Assembly (NCBI GenBank): GCA_958299035.1 | Contig: CATQJL010000223.1 | Location: forward strand, 7,739,753 to 7,803,752 | Direction of reading: 5' to 3' | DNA length: 64,000 nucleotides | Origin: Cylicocyclus nassatus | Lineage: Eukaryota; Nematoda; Chromadorea; Rhabditida; Strongylidae | Shown here: positions 22,623-34,712 of the stretch, piece by piece | Layout: each line of letters begins with the position of its first letter | Numbering within the stretch: the stretch's first letter is position 1 | The notes under the pieces: model-generated | Database searches by the model: none | Told to the model about the DNA's origin: nothing | Seen by the model: the letters and a program-made list of their open reading frames with translations, nothing else | Position numbers and translations under genes: made by a program

Positions 22623-24063
22623 CAGGGCCCGGCGGGGGTGGCGCTTTTACAAGCTGGATATCGTTTTTGGCCCGAAAAAAGTAAAGGGGAAGTCGTATTT
22701 TGTGGTCCGGGGCGGAGCCCCAGACCCCAAAATACGACTACCCCTTTGTTTACCGATAAACAATGCACATATCATTCTTTATTCATCATTCCTTGTTGAT
22801 GCTACTGTCCTATGAACTTACAAGGGAATGGTCAGAAGTCGAAGTGGCCAATCCATACAAGCTGCATACCAATCGATGCAGCATAGAATGCTGACTTCAA
22901 ATGTGCCTTCCGTGTCTGCAGAGCGCCTTTGTGGGCGAAGTTAGAGCAGCTTTACTGAGGAAAAATCGTCCACAAAAACTGCGAAATTAGGCAGATCACT
23001 GCTCTTTTAGCTCACCTTTAGGTACGAGCCGTATGAACTGACCTAGTTACACGTTTTGGTCCAACACTGAGCCGAGAATGGCTTTGTACGGCCGAGTTTG
23101 ACCTTTACACGCACAATTTCTTAGCAAAATGATGACATTTAACGGCTCATAACTTCGCCTACAAAAGCGCTCTGCAGATAAGGAAGACAGATCTGAAATC
23201 AGCATTCTATGCTGCATCGAAAGGTATGCAGCTTGCTTGAATTGACCACTTCGATTTCTGACCATTCCCTTGTTAGATTCCAGCAATGTGAAGATTCTGT
23301 CTCCGATCGCTAGCCTGCCCGCAGGCGGGAATTAAAATCGCAATTCTTGTAAGAGGAAAATAACAAAATAGGCTCGTTCTCAATGCACAAGTAACGATAT
23401 GGCACCAAATTTGCTGGGTGGTTGGAGGACCATGAGCACAAAAAAAGTATGAAGCATTATGAGAAACTTAAGTGAATTTAAAAAATGGTAAGTGCTTTTC
23501 GAGATTAGGTGGCTCCCGCTCCACCTGGGAGCCACCTGGGTGGCTCCCTGCTCTCCTTCACATAATTTTCCGGATTTCTCTACATAAATGTGGACTAGGT
23601 CGAGAGTATTACTATATGTTCAAATCCGCTTCCAAAACCATCGAGGCACCGCTTCGATACAGCCCCAAATAGGGCTCACAGCGTTATGATCGGCCTCGGA
23701 AAGCGCGCTCCAATCGCAATCGGTTATTGTAAATTGTAAAGTTTCGCAGCTGACTAATAAATGAGTAGTATCTTAGATATATAAACGTCAAAGTTTGTGC
23801 AAACCTTGACCCTATGTTTTTTTATAGATTCCTTTGCGGATGAACCCATTGAGCTGAAACCTTGATGACCCGAGCTGGACCAGGAAAGCCAGGCAGTACT
23901 ATTATAATAAGCGCTGAGGCCGCCCATCTTATTACTTGTGTATATCTGTTTGTCAGGGACTTACGGGGTCAAAAATAGGGTCAAAGGGAAGTCGTAAGAA
24001 ATTTTGGCTTAAAAGGGAATATCGTTTTCAAAATTCTGAAATGCCACCTCCTGCCGGGCCCTG
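22623..24063. mobile_element. hAT-like non-autonomous element, 1441 bp
   Basis: The termini are CAGGGCCCGGCGGGGGTGGC and the imperfect inverse of it. Flanking 8-mers GTCACAGT (22615-22622) and ATCACAGT (24064-24071) match at 7 of 8 positions. CAGGG ends and an 8-bp duplication are hallmarks of the hAT superfamily. No transposase frame is present. Subterminal AAAGGGGAAGTCGTA repeats occur at both ends in opposite orientation. A foldback element (22817-23274) is nested inside. Confidence 0.78.
22817..23274. repeat. Foldback element FB-1, copy b, nested in the hAT element
   Basis: The left arm begins TACAAGGGAATGGTCAGAAG and the right arm is its inverse, ending CCATTCCCTTGTTA. The arms include the TCGAAGTGG and TCTGCAGAGCGCC blocks shared with copies a, c and d. 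Its position inside the 22623-24063 element makes it the younger insertion. Confidence 0.68.
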
Positions 24064-24720
24064 ATCACAGTCGATGACATAAGTCACTCCGTGTTGCTGC
24101 TTCTTGGTGTACAGCATCGAAAAATAGTTTATGGGTCATTACGCTAAGGCAATGGAAGGCTGAATTTGATGAATGAATGGAAGTTCCAAAATAAAAAAAA
24201 TGCAAACTTTTTGCACTATATTGTGTACTGATGAACGTTAAAAGCTAAAGTGAGATGCAAACTCCAAGAGAAGACTCATGCATATAGGTCCAAAGTAATC
24301 CAAAGCAAAGCTAAGATAAATCTTTGTTCAAAAACTTTATCCGTGCTCATATAACTTTCCTTTTGAAAAAAGCCATGTTTTATTTTTATTTCATACAGTT
24401 GATTTTCCGTCAAATATAGTGCTTGCACTGCAAGTAAAATGCGGTAAAATTTGCGCGGGAAAAATTAGCCACTCTAGTAATACCAGCATTCTGCGCGCGC
24501 ACTTGGAAGGCGTCACAGGCGTACAGGGCATTCGAAAAATCGTGACGATTGCGCGACCGCGCGCTACACGCACGCACCTTACGGCAACCGCATTTTTTTG
24601 GTTTTAATCTCTGCTCGACTGGTTCTCAGGGCATAGGTGCGATAGGGGGAGCCGCTCTCCCCAGGTGAAGGGAGTCTCGGCTGTTTGCGACCTTCCAGGG
24701 TGAAGGAGGTATGTGAGCGG

Positions 24721-24748
24721 GGGGGGGGGGGGGAGGGGGGGGGGGGAG
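24721..24748. repeat. Poly(G) tract
   Basis: A near-pure G run interrupted by single A residues. This is low-complexity sequence and prone to sequencing or assembly length error. Confidence 0.8.
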
Positions 24749-25326
24749 GAAGAGAGAAAAGGTAAAAAAGCGGGGTATGAAGAGCTCTAATTTGTACCTT
24801 ATTTCGGCACAAATTGAAAGAGCTTATTTTAGAATTAAAAAAAATAATAAATTAAAAAATTGACTTTATGAAGATCTGTGGTCCTATTTCATTGCATCAA
24901 AAAAAAACGAAAGCAATAAGGTTTATTCCAAAAGATGTACAAGTTAGGAACAATTTGCAATTCCTGAAGTCATCATCAACAATATCACTATCGCTAACGT
25001 CAGAGACAACAAGTTCGCTGCCTGCAAGATCTTCTTCTTCCTTCAAAAGATTCATCGGAGTTAGAGTAGATTTGCGTCAAAAAGCGTTCTGAGTCGATGG
25101 ATTTGAAACGCTCTTCTTCTAAGCGCTTTCGTGTTTTTTTCCTGGCCCTCTGGTAGCACCAGGAAGTCAGCAGGTAGGTGACCAGTTTCTTCATACCATC
25201 TTTTAGGATATTTTAAAAAGTCATACGATAACAGCCTGTCTGGACCACTTATAGCAATCCTTTAAGTGAAGTTTTTAGATAACAATATCTTGTTTAGTTA
25301 AAGGTTGACAAATCTTAAGTAATTGC

Positions 25327-26766
25327 TTAGATGCTCCACCGTTGTACGAGGCGTTGCGTTCTGATAACAGAGTAGATAGAAAATCCCCTGTCCACCTCTG
25401 CCGTGCTAGTCGGAACGGGAACTAGCTTTGCTAGTAAGTCCATCAGATTTTTGCGGTAAATAATGGGGAAAGAGCCAGACCGCATGTGCTTTCGTAATAC
25501 GGGAAAGAAATATTGCATACTTTTTTAGGCCTTGTCGAACTCTTTCTTCACCTCCTCTGGCATACGTCTTGTTAGCTGACGAGAAAGCCGCTCAACTTCT
25601 TCTTCAACAGCATGTGCGAAATAGTCGAAAAAAAAGTAGATACTATGCTGCGCGTTGGTTTTTTTCAATATCATAGGTCATAATGTCACAGGGCGAGATA
25701 CTTCCAGTAGCATAAAGCACAGAGTTAACTTCGTACTTCAGGTGGGATCTAACAAGGGAAGGACTTTTAGTCGAGAGCAGCAATCCAGATGAGATATATT
25801 GTCTTGAAGCGCTTACAACCCTGATTCCAAATCTGCAATTTCCAGCAGCGGAGCGGTTTTGTGGAAGGAGTTATGAGGGTTGTTTCCCTCTGGGGTTGAG
25901 GTGCCCTCCAGCAGGTCTCCCCTCATCTATGAGCACTGTAGAGGAGAATCAACTGATGGCAACTGGCCTAGTAGTAAGTAATTTGAATGAAGGTTACAAT
26001 AAGGATTATAGTACTCGTATTACCTTGGTTTTTTTAAACATTTCTAACTTCGATCAGCAGTAATATCATCAAAAGTTTCAGACTTTAGGGCTCTAAAGCC
26101 ATTTAGAAGCTCTATTTTGCAAAAATTGCGATAAAATTGAATGCGAAGAGGGTTAAAACCTTGACGCTCTCCTTATCAAGCAAATCACTTACCACTAGGC
26201 CATTTGCCATTAGTTGGTACCCTTCTACAGTGCTCATAGATAAGAAGACTTGCTGGAGGGCGCTCAGCCCGAAGGAAACGCCCCTCATAACTCCTTCTAC
26301 AAAACTGCTCCGATGCTATAAACTACAGGTTTGAAATCAGCGTTTCGAGCGCTTTAAGAAGATATATATCTTATCTGGATTGGTGCTTTCGACTAACTAT
26401 CCTTTCCCTGTAAGAGCAGTAGCTACGCTTTGTACTAACACCTTCATTTTTTTCATATCCATATTCGTGAATTTAGCAGGCTTGAAATCTTCAGCAACCT
26501 GAAGATCAGCAATGGACTTCTTGGACATTTCCTCATTGAAACTAGGCAGTCTGCTTAATTTCTGATGTGCGAATTAGAGAGTTCCGCTCAATTGTCAACT
26601 CTGTATCAATGCCGACAACATTCTCGTCAGCGTAAGATTCTCCTTCTGCCTCGCTGTTGAACTGGAACACATGCGAGTCATCTGCGATTTTGTAAAGTAT
26701 TCTGCCTGCCGTTTCTTCTTCAAACTGCCAACCTTTCCAAAACATTGAAGGATATTTTAATAACAT
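25327..26766 (-). pseudogene. Remnant of a hAT-family transposase
   Basis: The minus frame at 25327-25518 encodes LLAKLVPVPTSTAEVDRGFS followed by a RTQRL motif. This is the signature of the hAT C-terminal dimerisation domain. Upstream, 25540-25740 and 26420-26540 remain open in pieces of similar codon character, for example KFTNMDMKKMKVLVQSV. The frame is broken by stops and by insertion of foldback copy c between them. A further fragment at 26542-26766 (YPSMFWKGW...) may belong to the same protein. No intact DDE core can be followed. This is a long-dead autonomous hAT copy, distinct from the short hAT elements elsewhere. Confidence 0.6.
25749..26414. repeat. Foldback element FB-1, copy c, inside the hAT transposase relic
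   Basis: The left arm AACAAGGGAAGGACTTTTAG and the right arm are inverse-related (CTATCCTTTCCCTGTAAG). Inner arms share GAAGGAGTTATGAGGG and GCTCATAGAT blocks. The insertion separates two coding pieces of the hAT transposase remnant. Confidence 0.65.
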
Positions 26767-26814
26767 GTTGTTCTTCTAAATGCCTTAAAGTTTTTGATTC
26801 ATTGAAACCAACCA

Positions 26815-27073
26815 TTCTCTACAATTAGGTGAGTCTAGAGCGTTTTCACGAAAGTGACCTTCTTCAGCACTAGGTTTACAGAGTATAGATTCCAGAAATG
26901 GGCGGGTTTTTGTGTGAAGTGTGGAAATTCACCAATCTCCCATAGTTTTTTCAGTGTGTGCTGATAATGATGGCACAACTGTCAATCAAAAGCGCATTTT
27001 TTTTTTACTAAAGAAAACATCACTTATAACATGACTTATAATAACGGGCTAAGGGTGTTTACGTGTTTTTGTG

Positions 27074-27104
<31 letters not shown>

Positions 27105-27800
27105 AACGAAATTCACAGAACGAGCCGCAGACAAGGTTTCAACGCAACTTTTTGCACAGCACGCACTGCCGCCATCCAAATTCAACATGGCAAAGCACGA
27201 GCAGATTCTTTGAGTAGATCCCTCAAAAACCGCACCCCAAACGGATCCACTCAACGTCTAGCGCGCAATATTGGGTCCGTATTACCACCTATTGCAAAGT
27301 CGTGATATGTTTGGCAAGTGAATGTGCAGGCCATGATGTTTAGCCCTAAAATAGTGATGGAAGTCTATTACTCCACGAAAACGGCGCCAAAACGAATTAT
27401 TTGCGTAAATGGTCGATTTGCCAGGTTTTTACCTGAGCATTTGAGAAGATTTTTGCACATGTAGCTCACCCTCGATATTATCCTTATGGCGACTACCAAG
27501 CCATTAAATAATTCAAAAGTGTTCTAATTCTGCACTTATTCTTCATCTTACAAAGTTTCGTCCACGCAAAATACCGATCTCACAAGGAAAAGCTTTCGGA
27601 ATGAGTAGTTGTTTACGATTCATTCGTGAAGGCGGGCATTGCGCGGTATGTTTCAATGCTATGTTATGCGGGAATGAGTATATGGCATATAGATAGAGGA
27701 GCCAGTGCGAGCCTCTGCGAAGCAGAGGTGTCGCACTGGTAAACATATAACAACGATAAGCACGCCTAAATAGACGCGTTCGCTCGCGTTCCGTTAGGGC
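26815..27800. other. No gene seen; microsatellite (GTCT)n at 27078-27100
   Basis: A TGTCTGTCTGTCTG tract lies at about 27078-27100, and a short hairpin (CCTCTGCGAAGCAGAGG) at about 27713-27729. I see no supported exon. Confidence 0.45.
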
Positions 27801-27814
27801 TGATAACGATGTCA

Positions 27815-28565
27815 ATCCACAGCACATTTTTTACTATTAGCTTGCTCCACCTCGCTCTTACAATGTGTTGGCTTTTATGGGTCACCGGAGCAAGTGCTGG
27901 AGCCCGAATGCAAAGAAGCCCTAATATGCTGTATACCATTCGAAAGCTGAGATCATGGAGAATCGACGTAGGCCGTCAAATTTTTTCTAGGTCTTCTGTG
28001 CCGCGAGATATGAGGGGTTTTATGTACTTCAAAAATCAACTGATTTTGTGTCCTCACTTTCTGCTCTCCAAATGAATGCTACGAGAAAGTTGACGGTCTA
28101 CGTTTGTTAATGAAGACTTGCTCTTTAACACAAATAAATAATCAGCAGTGATTAGGTCTTCGTTCGGCAGAAATCTGCTGTCGAAAAAGGACATGTTTTC
28201 AGATAAAATGCGGTGTATCTCTCGGTAGAGGGGGGGGGGTAAGAAAGAAGTCGACGGTCTAGGCCGAATCCCCTTTTCCTAAGCTTTCGAATGGTATAGG
28301 TTGCTGGGCGAAAAAACTTACCAGTTTTCAAAAATGGGGTGGAGATATTTACTATTAGCTTGCTCCACCCAGCTCCGCCAATGTATTGGCTTTTATCGTT
28401 CACCGGAGCAAGTGCTTTTTAGAGCCGGAAAGCAATGAAGCCCTAATACGCTGTATACCATTCGAAAGCTGAGATCATGGAGAATCGAAGTAGATTATTG
28501 ACTTTTTTCTAGGTCTTCTGTGTCGCGAGATATGAGGGATTTTATAAACTTCAACAACTGATTTT
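27815..28565. repeat. Dispersed repeat, second locus, two tandem units
   Basis: Two successive units each carry TTACTATTAGCTTGCTCCAC, GTCACCGGAGCAAGTGC and ATACCATTCGAAAGCTGAG. The same blocks occur at 16120-16770. The units are non-coding and their origin is unknown. Confidence 0.55.
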
Positions 28566-28609
28566 GTGTCCTCACTTACCGTCGCAATATACCCAAAAGA
28601 GTTGTAGCT

Positions 28610-29391
28610 TTGAACAAAGAAGTGTTGCAGATAGGGCAAACCTTTTGCCAACAGAAGCAATTTTTTGTAGTCCCACGGCTTGTCTTTCAGAGTTTCTACG
28701 ATTTATTTTTTGAAGTGACCAGATTTTACATTCAGCTTATTTCAACCTCGTAGAACATATAATGCTAAACACTTTGGTCGCCATTGGATGCAGATTTTTT
28801 TCCTCTTTCTAAAACTTGCCATTTTTTGTCGGGACAGGCGAGATTTGTGGGGAAAATTGCAGAATTTTAAATTCAGGAGTGCGCACTGACGTAACCTATG
28901 TTTCAAAAACTTCATACTTTGAAAAGAATCGCTCATTTGCTTTGTAATAGTAGCGGTAGTAATAACCGTGTGTTGAAACCTCAGTTTTCTGTAGGTTTTG
29001 CAGTGTTTGGTGCGATAACAGGTTATGCGATTTTTCCGAAACACAAGACTTTTAGAAGAATAATTAGCAAAAACCTGAGAAAGCACCTAAAAAAAGAAAA
29101 AAGTTGCATAAGTTGGCAAAAGGTTTGCCCTATCTGCTGGTTATTGGAGCTTCTCCAAAATTCTCATACAAAGTTATTGAAAATTAGCGAAAATTGGACA
29201 TGGTAAAAAAGAGTGGTTGTAATTTTCTAGCAAATATCTCGTCATTTTCTCAACGAAACATAACGGGGTTTAGCAGCTGGAAAGAGGAAAAAATTCTGCA
29301 TTGGATGCATTTTAAAGCGTTTGTTTATCTTCATTCTAGCGTGTTTGCCGATGGATTGAAAAAAACTGACAAAACTTTCGGACCCACCTAA
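28610..29391. mobile_element. Family A TIR element, copy 2, inverted and truncated
   Basis: This matches the 14908-15924 element in opposite orientation and ends at 29391 with ...GGACCCACCTAA before TA. Its left end is missing: similarity starts near 28610, where it abuts the dispersed repeat. It is inserted at a TA inside a family B element, exactly as copy 1 is. Confidence 0.6.
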
Positions 29392-29393
29392 TA

Positions 29394-29944
29394 TATTGCA
29401 TAGATAGGAGCAATAGAAGGAAATAAGTCAAATTTTAATTTTATTTGTAGGGTCATAAAAAATTGGAAACTTGCAACAAAAATCGGAGCAGTCGTTATTG
29501 TAGATTCGCTACCTGCTCTTTCTAACTGTGCAAAGTTTGTGCTGTTAAACATTTTTATGAAGAGTTATGTTCGAGCAAGCAAGACAAAAAGGCAATTTTG
29601 ATTTATTTTGACATTTTTCTCGAAAATCATAACATTTGATAGAGGCCTCCAATCAGCACAAACTCTGCGCAGTTAGAAAGTGCAGGTAATGAGACCTATA
29701 GTTCCGAATGCTTCGAATTTTATTCCAAGAGATTTTTTATGACCCTAAACAGAAAATTCGAATTTTGACTAATTTTCTTCTATCGCTCCTATTCATGCAA
29801 TATATGATCATTAGTTAGCAGCTAAGAAGAACATGACTTACTCTTTCATATGAAAATAAAAGCAGTCAAATCGGTTAAAAAACCAGAAGTTGTTTTTTTA
29901 AGAATCTTTAAAAATGGTGCGAACGAAATTTCGGGACGACCTAA
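29394..29944. mobile_element. Family B TIR element, right part
   Basis: The right end reads ...GAACGAAATTTCGGGACGACCTAA before TA. Sequences at both ends of this stretch are inverse-related around CTATCGCTCCTATTCATGCA and TGCATAGATAGGAGCAATAG, so it is a foldback. Its other terminus was displaced by the family A insertion. Confidence 0.5.
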
Positions 29945-30136
29945 TATATTAGCTAACGTATGAAATACGTAAAATTTGGAATCTCAAATAGAGTGGGATA
30001 ATTTGGGACGTACTGCAAAATTGGCAGTAACAAAGAACATCGCATTCCATCTATTCGGACCGACTTAGTCACTTATCAGTGACTTGAATTAGTTCAGTTG
30101 GATGGAATGATTGTTTCATTGACAGTTCTTCAAGGC

Positions 30137-31014
30137 TGACAGGGGAAAGATCTTTAATCGAAGTGACTTTTTAGTCAATATTGACATAGTCTCAAAGGCC
30201 AATGAAAGCTGATTTCAAATCTGTCTTCCTTATCTGCAGAGCTCCTCTGGGTGAGGAATTATGAGCGTTTTATGAGTCAAAAATTGAATGCTCGGACAGA
30301 ATTAAATCAATAACGACAGCCTTTCCAACGCGAAGATGGAATAATGGCGAGCACGGAGTAGCAAGCAGGTTTTTTTAGAAAGGTTTGATAAAAGTGAACC
30401 AAACGCGTTGGTCCGATCCATTAATGTTGCCTACGAGGATAAGGGACCGGATGCTCTTTGCGCTACGCCACTTTTTTGCGCTCCATCTACCCAGAGATTA
30501 CCCCGATGTTCTGACATGAAAAGTAAAGTCGAGACGCATAGTTTGTGGCGTGCACTGTGACACACGACGGGGTTTCCTGTAGCATACGACGTGACTACGC
30601 CGGGGCTATCATTCACGTCTGCCAAATAGGGCTTCAGAAAAGAGCAATTTGAAGTTTTTTGGTGATTTGAACCCCATGTCCCAAATCAGCGCCATAGAGT
30701 CAGGGTCAAGCAAGGTCCTATAACAATAAATACATATAAGACGAAATTTTGGATGTACACTGCCTTTAACGACCTTCAGTGTTCCATTTAAGCTCACAAG
30801 AGACTTCTAAAAATGATTTTCTTCTAAATGAACCTTCAAATTATCGCTACAAAACCTCTCATAACTCCTTGTCATGAGGCGACGCGCTTCGCAGATAAGG
30901 AAGACAACCAGCGTTTGATGAACCAGAGCGGAAGGCGGAACCAGCGTTTGATAACCCTAAGATGGTATGTGTCTCTTCTGGAAAGGCTACTTCAACCAAG
31001 AATCCTTCCCTGGT
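30137..31014. repeat. Foldback element FB-1, copy d
   Basis: The left arm has CAGGGGAAAGATC...TCGAAGTGAC and AAATCTGTCTTCCTTATCTG. The right arm has the inverse blocks CGCAGATAAGGAAGACA and ATCCTTCCCTGG. Part of a TTAA-type MITE (to about 30765) is nested in the middle. Confidence 0.6.
30394..30765. mobile_element. Partial second copy of the TTAA-flanked MITE
   Basis: GCGTTGGTCCGATCC...AATGTTGC resembles 21540-21570, and the right end TTGGATGTACACTGCCT followed by TTAA resembles 21707-21727. A matching left terminus is not visible, and the inner part differs. It may be truncated or a diverged relative. Confidence 0.4.
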
Positions 31015-31462
31015 GAGTTCATATCATGTGACAAGCTCGTCATTTCATTGACATCAAACTCAATCCCGATAAGACACGCTTCCATTACCGGTTAAGATCT
31101 AAGGCATTTCTGCGATATGTGCTATATAATGTTCTTGAATAGAGTAATGACCAACCTGTTGAAGGCTTGGACTGTATCCATCATTCTTAAACAGGCATTT
31201 TCTCATTGTTTTGTTTTCTCATTTGTTTTCTCTTCAATTGTTGATGTCAGTAAAGTTGATTAAGTGTTGACCTTGGCTATTGCACTTCGTAGTAAATAAA
31301 AGCGAGCATTGTATACCATCGAAAATCTTATGCTTAACAAGGTGCGGAAAACAAGATTAATGCTCATAATCAGAAAATAGCGAGGACATGCGAGCATCAA
31401 AAAATTGATGACTAATTTCTTGTACCTCGCATAATTTTGGAAAAGTGACCCCCAGCTGTACG

Positions 31463-34400
31463 CAAAAAATTCACCTGTATCACCTGCATCCCCGTTGATC
31501 ATCGTGTTGCACGAGCGGGTACCAGTGATGCCTCCATTCGTCCCTGTCTCGGGCGATTGTTGACCAATGTTTACGTATCGCACCAGGAACACGTGGAACG
31601 CTCTGAAGGACTTCATTAAAGGACTTCGTGAACATATCTGACCATCGCGTCGGCGGTCTTCCTCGTTCGCGTTTGACGTCCAGTGGTATCCAATCTGTTA
31701 CAGCTCTCGTCCACCGGTTGTCGTCGAAACGCATTACGTGCCCGGCCCATCTTATCTTGTTCTGCTTGGCGTACGCGGCAGCGTCCCTGATCTTCGATCG
31801 TTGACGTAGGGTAGAACTTCGTAATCCTTGCCTCACTTGCGTGAGTCGATTCACTCCTAGCATCACTCTCTCAACAGCTCGTTCGATGACGCTAACCGCG
31901 TGTTCATCCTGCTTTCTCATTGTCCATGTTTCTGAAGCGTACGTCAAAGCAGGAAGAACCGTCGAGTTGAAAAGGTGGGCGCGGAGCCGGATGTTCTTGG
32001 TCTTCTTCACTACGTCCTCAATTGTCTTATATGCTCCCCATGCTGCACATTTCCTCCTGCTCAGTTCCGGAGCTAGATCGTTCATCATATTGAGTTCACG
32101 ACCTAGGTAGGTGTAGCTTGAGCATTCGGTGATGTTCGTCCCGTTGAGCATGAAAGGAGCATCAGGCACTCTTCCGTTCCTCATGAACATCGTCTTCGTT
32201 AGATTCAGCCGTAGACCGATCTTTCCACACACTTCGTCAAACTGGGCCAGCATTTGTTCCGCCTGCGTGATGCTTGGTGTTATCAATACGATGTCATCAG
32301 CAAAGCGAAGGTGGTGTAGCTGCCGGCCGTCGACTTTCACTCCCATGTTGTCCCATTCCAACTTACGCATGACGTTCTCCAGAGCGGCACTGAATAGTTT
32401 CGGCGATATAGTATCGCCTTGTCGCACGCCTCTCTTCACGTCAATGATGATGTCCTTGTAGAATGGTGTTATGGTGGTTGTGAAGTCGTTATACAGCTCA
32501 CGAATTATCTTGATGTAATGAGTCGGAATACCTTGATTGCTCAAGGCATCGATGACGGCTTCAGTCTCAACCGAGTCAAAGGCCTTCTTCAAGTCGATGA
32601 AGGTGAGACAGAGCGGCATCTTATACTCTCGTGACACTTCAATGAGCCTTGACACCGTGTGTATGTGGTCGATCGTGCTGAATCCTTTTCGAAACCCAGC
32701 TTGCTCGCATGGTTGTCCGTCGTCCAACTCTCTTCCGATCCTGTTGAGAATGACTCGCGTAAAGAGTTTGTAGACTACAGACAACAAGCAGATAGGGCGA
32801 TAATTGCCGATGTCGCAGGGATCTCCCTTCTACAGCAACACGGTTTTGCTGGTCTTCCATTGCCTTGGAACCTTGCCTTCCGTCAAATACCGCGTGAAGA
32901 GCCTTGCCAAAGTCTTGATGAGAACTGGCGAAAGATTCTTCAGATGTTCTGGCTTAATCCTGTCGGGACCGGGTGCTGTACGGTTTTTCATCGACATGAT
33001 AGCATGACGAATCTCGGAAGGAAGAACAGACGGTGCGACATACTCGTCCTCCTTGAGATGGCATGGTGGAAGGTGGACGTGGCTCGCAAAAAGATCCGAG
33101 TAGAAGTCGTGGATGACCTTCTCCATTGATCTTCGGGAAGCAGTTATGGTTCCGTCAGGACGACGAAGTGCGGTCATCTTTGTCTTGAAGTTGACGAAGC
33201 TTCGGCGGGCGTTGCGTATACTTCTTCCAGCCTCCGCGGCGTCAACCATCACTGCTACTCTTCTCTCCAAAAGGTCTTCTTTTATCGCTTCTCTGCATCG
33301 CTTCGCAAGCTCGGACGTCAGTCGGTAGTTGCCTGTGGCTCGTGCGCGTCCACGTTGGCGTATCAGCTCCAAAGTCCCCGTGGTGAGACGCCTTCTCGTA
33401 CTTCTTAGACTCTGAGCTTCCTTGGCACAACCGTGGAGATGTTGTACGAACCGTTCGTATTCTTCGTCGATGTTGTCCATCACGGTATCTCGCCATGAGC
33501 CGGATATCGAAGAAAACAGATCCCAGTTGGTGGTATTTATGGGACGATGTTTCCTGAACTTGACGGCTTTCTCTCCATTCCGCGGAAAGTAGAATTTGGC
33601 GCGCAGGAGACGATGGTCTGATCCCGTGTAGAACTTCGGAACAACAGCGACGTCCGTCAGGCAGTACCTTCTGTTGACGATGATGTGGTCAATCTCGTTA
33701 TGGTACTCTCCACCGGGCGATTCCCAGGTCCAGCGTAGGGAAGAGGGCTTTTGGAACTGTGAGTTTCCATGGATAGTCCTCGTCGTCATGATAAACTCGG
33801 ACAGTCTCTCCCCTTGTTCGTTCCATTGCAAACCATGGGTTCCGATGTGAAGTTCCTCAGTCGACCTTCTAGTTCCGATCTTCGCGTTGAAATCACCGAC
33901 GATGATCTTGTAGAAGGTATGATCTTCTCTGTAAAACTTCTCCAAGTCCATATAAAATTCCTCGAGTTCGTCCTCGTCGTAGCTGGATGTTGGGGCGTAC
34001 GCAATGAAGACAGTCAAGGCAGGGATTGATCCACATCTTGATATTCGCAAACGTCCGATTCGAGTTGTAAGTTGTTCGAACGAATCGATGTTCATGGCCA
34101 AACTCGTGTTGACAAGGACTCCCACTCCACCTACTCCTCGACTGTCGCATGTTCCTAGAAACAGTTCTTCTCCAGTCTCAAATGTGGCGTTCAGCGGGTG
34201 GTGCCTCCTTGTCTCGGTCAGTCCGATGACGTCGTACTTAATCTTCCTTGCTTGCATCATGAGATCTTCGATAGATGCGTCCGATGCCAGCGTCCTCGCG
34301 TTGTAAGTACAGATCGTCATCATAGTCCGTCTCGTTTTCGGCAGCCTAGATCGCCTTTCAAACCTTGTCCCCACTGGCGCTGCCTTACCAGTGGCTCTTC

Positions 34401-34712
34401 CAAGATTAAAGGAGCTTTCCATATCATCACTGTGTCGAACAAGAATTTACTCGCAGGGATAGCTTGTTGGGCTCAAAACCCCCGCGAGGGACGATCGGAG
34501 CTTATTTGTTGGAGGCGACTCCGAACTCGCCTCCCCACACACCTACCCGGGAAATTAGGACGCAAGCTTTTAGTGGAGGCAGGGAGTCCGTCCCCCGGCT
34601 CCGCTTGCTTATCAGAGCAGGCGCGGGGTCGCTTTTGGTCGGCGATTATCCCCCTATCCGCCACCTGGGGACGCCCCACGTAGCCTCGCGACTAACCGGC
34701 TGTGATCACTCT
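31463..34712 (-). mobile_element. RTE-type non-LTR retrotransposon, near full length
   Basis: The unit comprises a GC-rich 5' leader (about 34425-34712, with GGGGCGTCCCCAGGTGGCGG on the minus strand), an endonuclease/RT reading frame and a very short 3' end. The 3' end is composed of GATGCAGGTGATACAGGTGA-like repeats at about 31463-31490. Tiny microsatellite-like 3' tails are normal for the RTE clade. Exact boundaries are estimated because no clear target duplication was found. Confidence 0.75.
31480..34422 (-). pseudogene. RTE endonuclease-reverse transcriptase, one in-frame stop
   Basis: The first 530 codons (34422-32830) begin with an apurinic/apyrimidinic-type endonuclease. Its catalytic motifs are visible in order: TYNARTL, IGLTETRR, IVGDFNAKIG and TGSDHRLL. 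The N-terminal part of RT follows (NRTAPGPDRIKPEHLKN). A TAG at 32830-32832 interrupts, and the same frame then continues for another 435 codons. That part has the remaining RT motifs (AFDSV, RGVRQGDTISP, LRFADDIVL) and the RTE C-terminus (IRWAGHVMR, RGRPPTRWSD). Total length of about 980 codons suits RTE proteins. One stop with otherwise intact motifs implies a fairly recent copy. It would normally be reverse-transcribed at its target site by target-primed synthesis. Confidence 0.88.

Noticed and set aside
27063..27110. CRISPR-like or regulatory repeat
   Set aside because: It is a simple TGTC microsatellite in a eukaryotic genome, with no spacer structure.
33786..34150. ORFs in other frames within the RTE endonuclease
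   Set aside because: They are frame shadows of the 31480-34422 protein.
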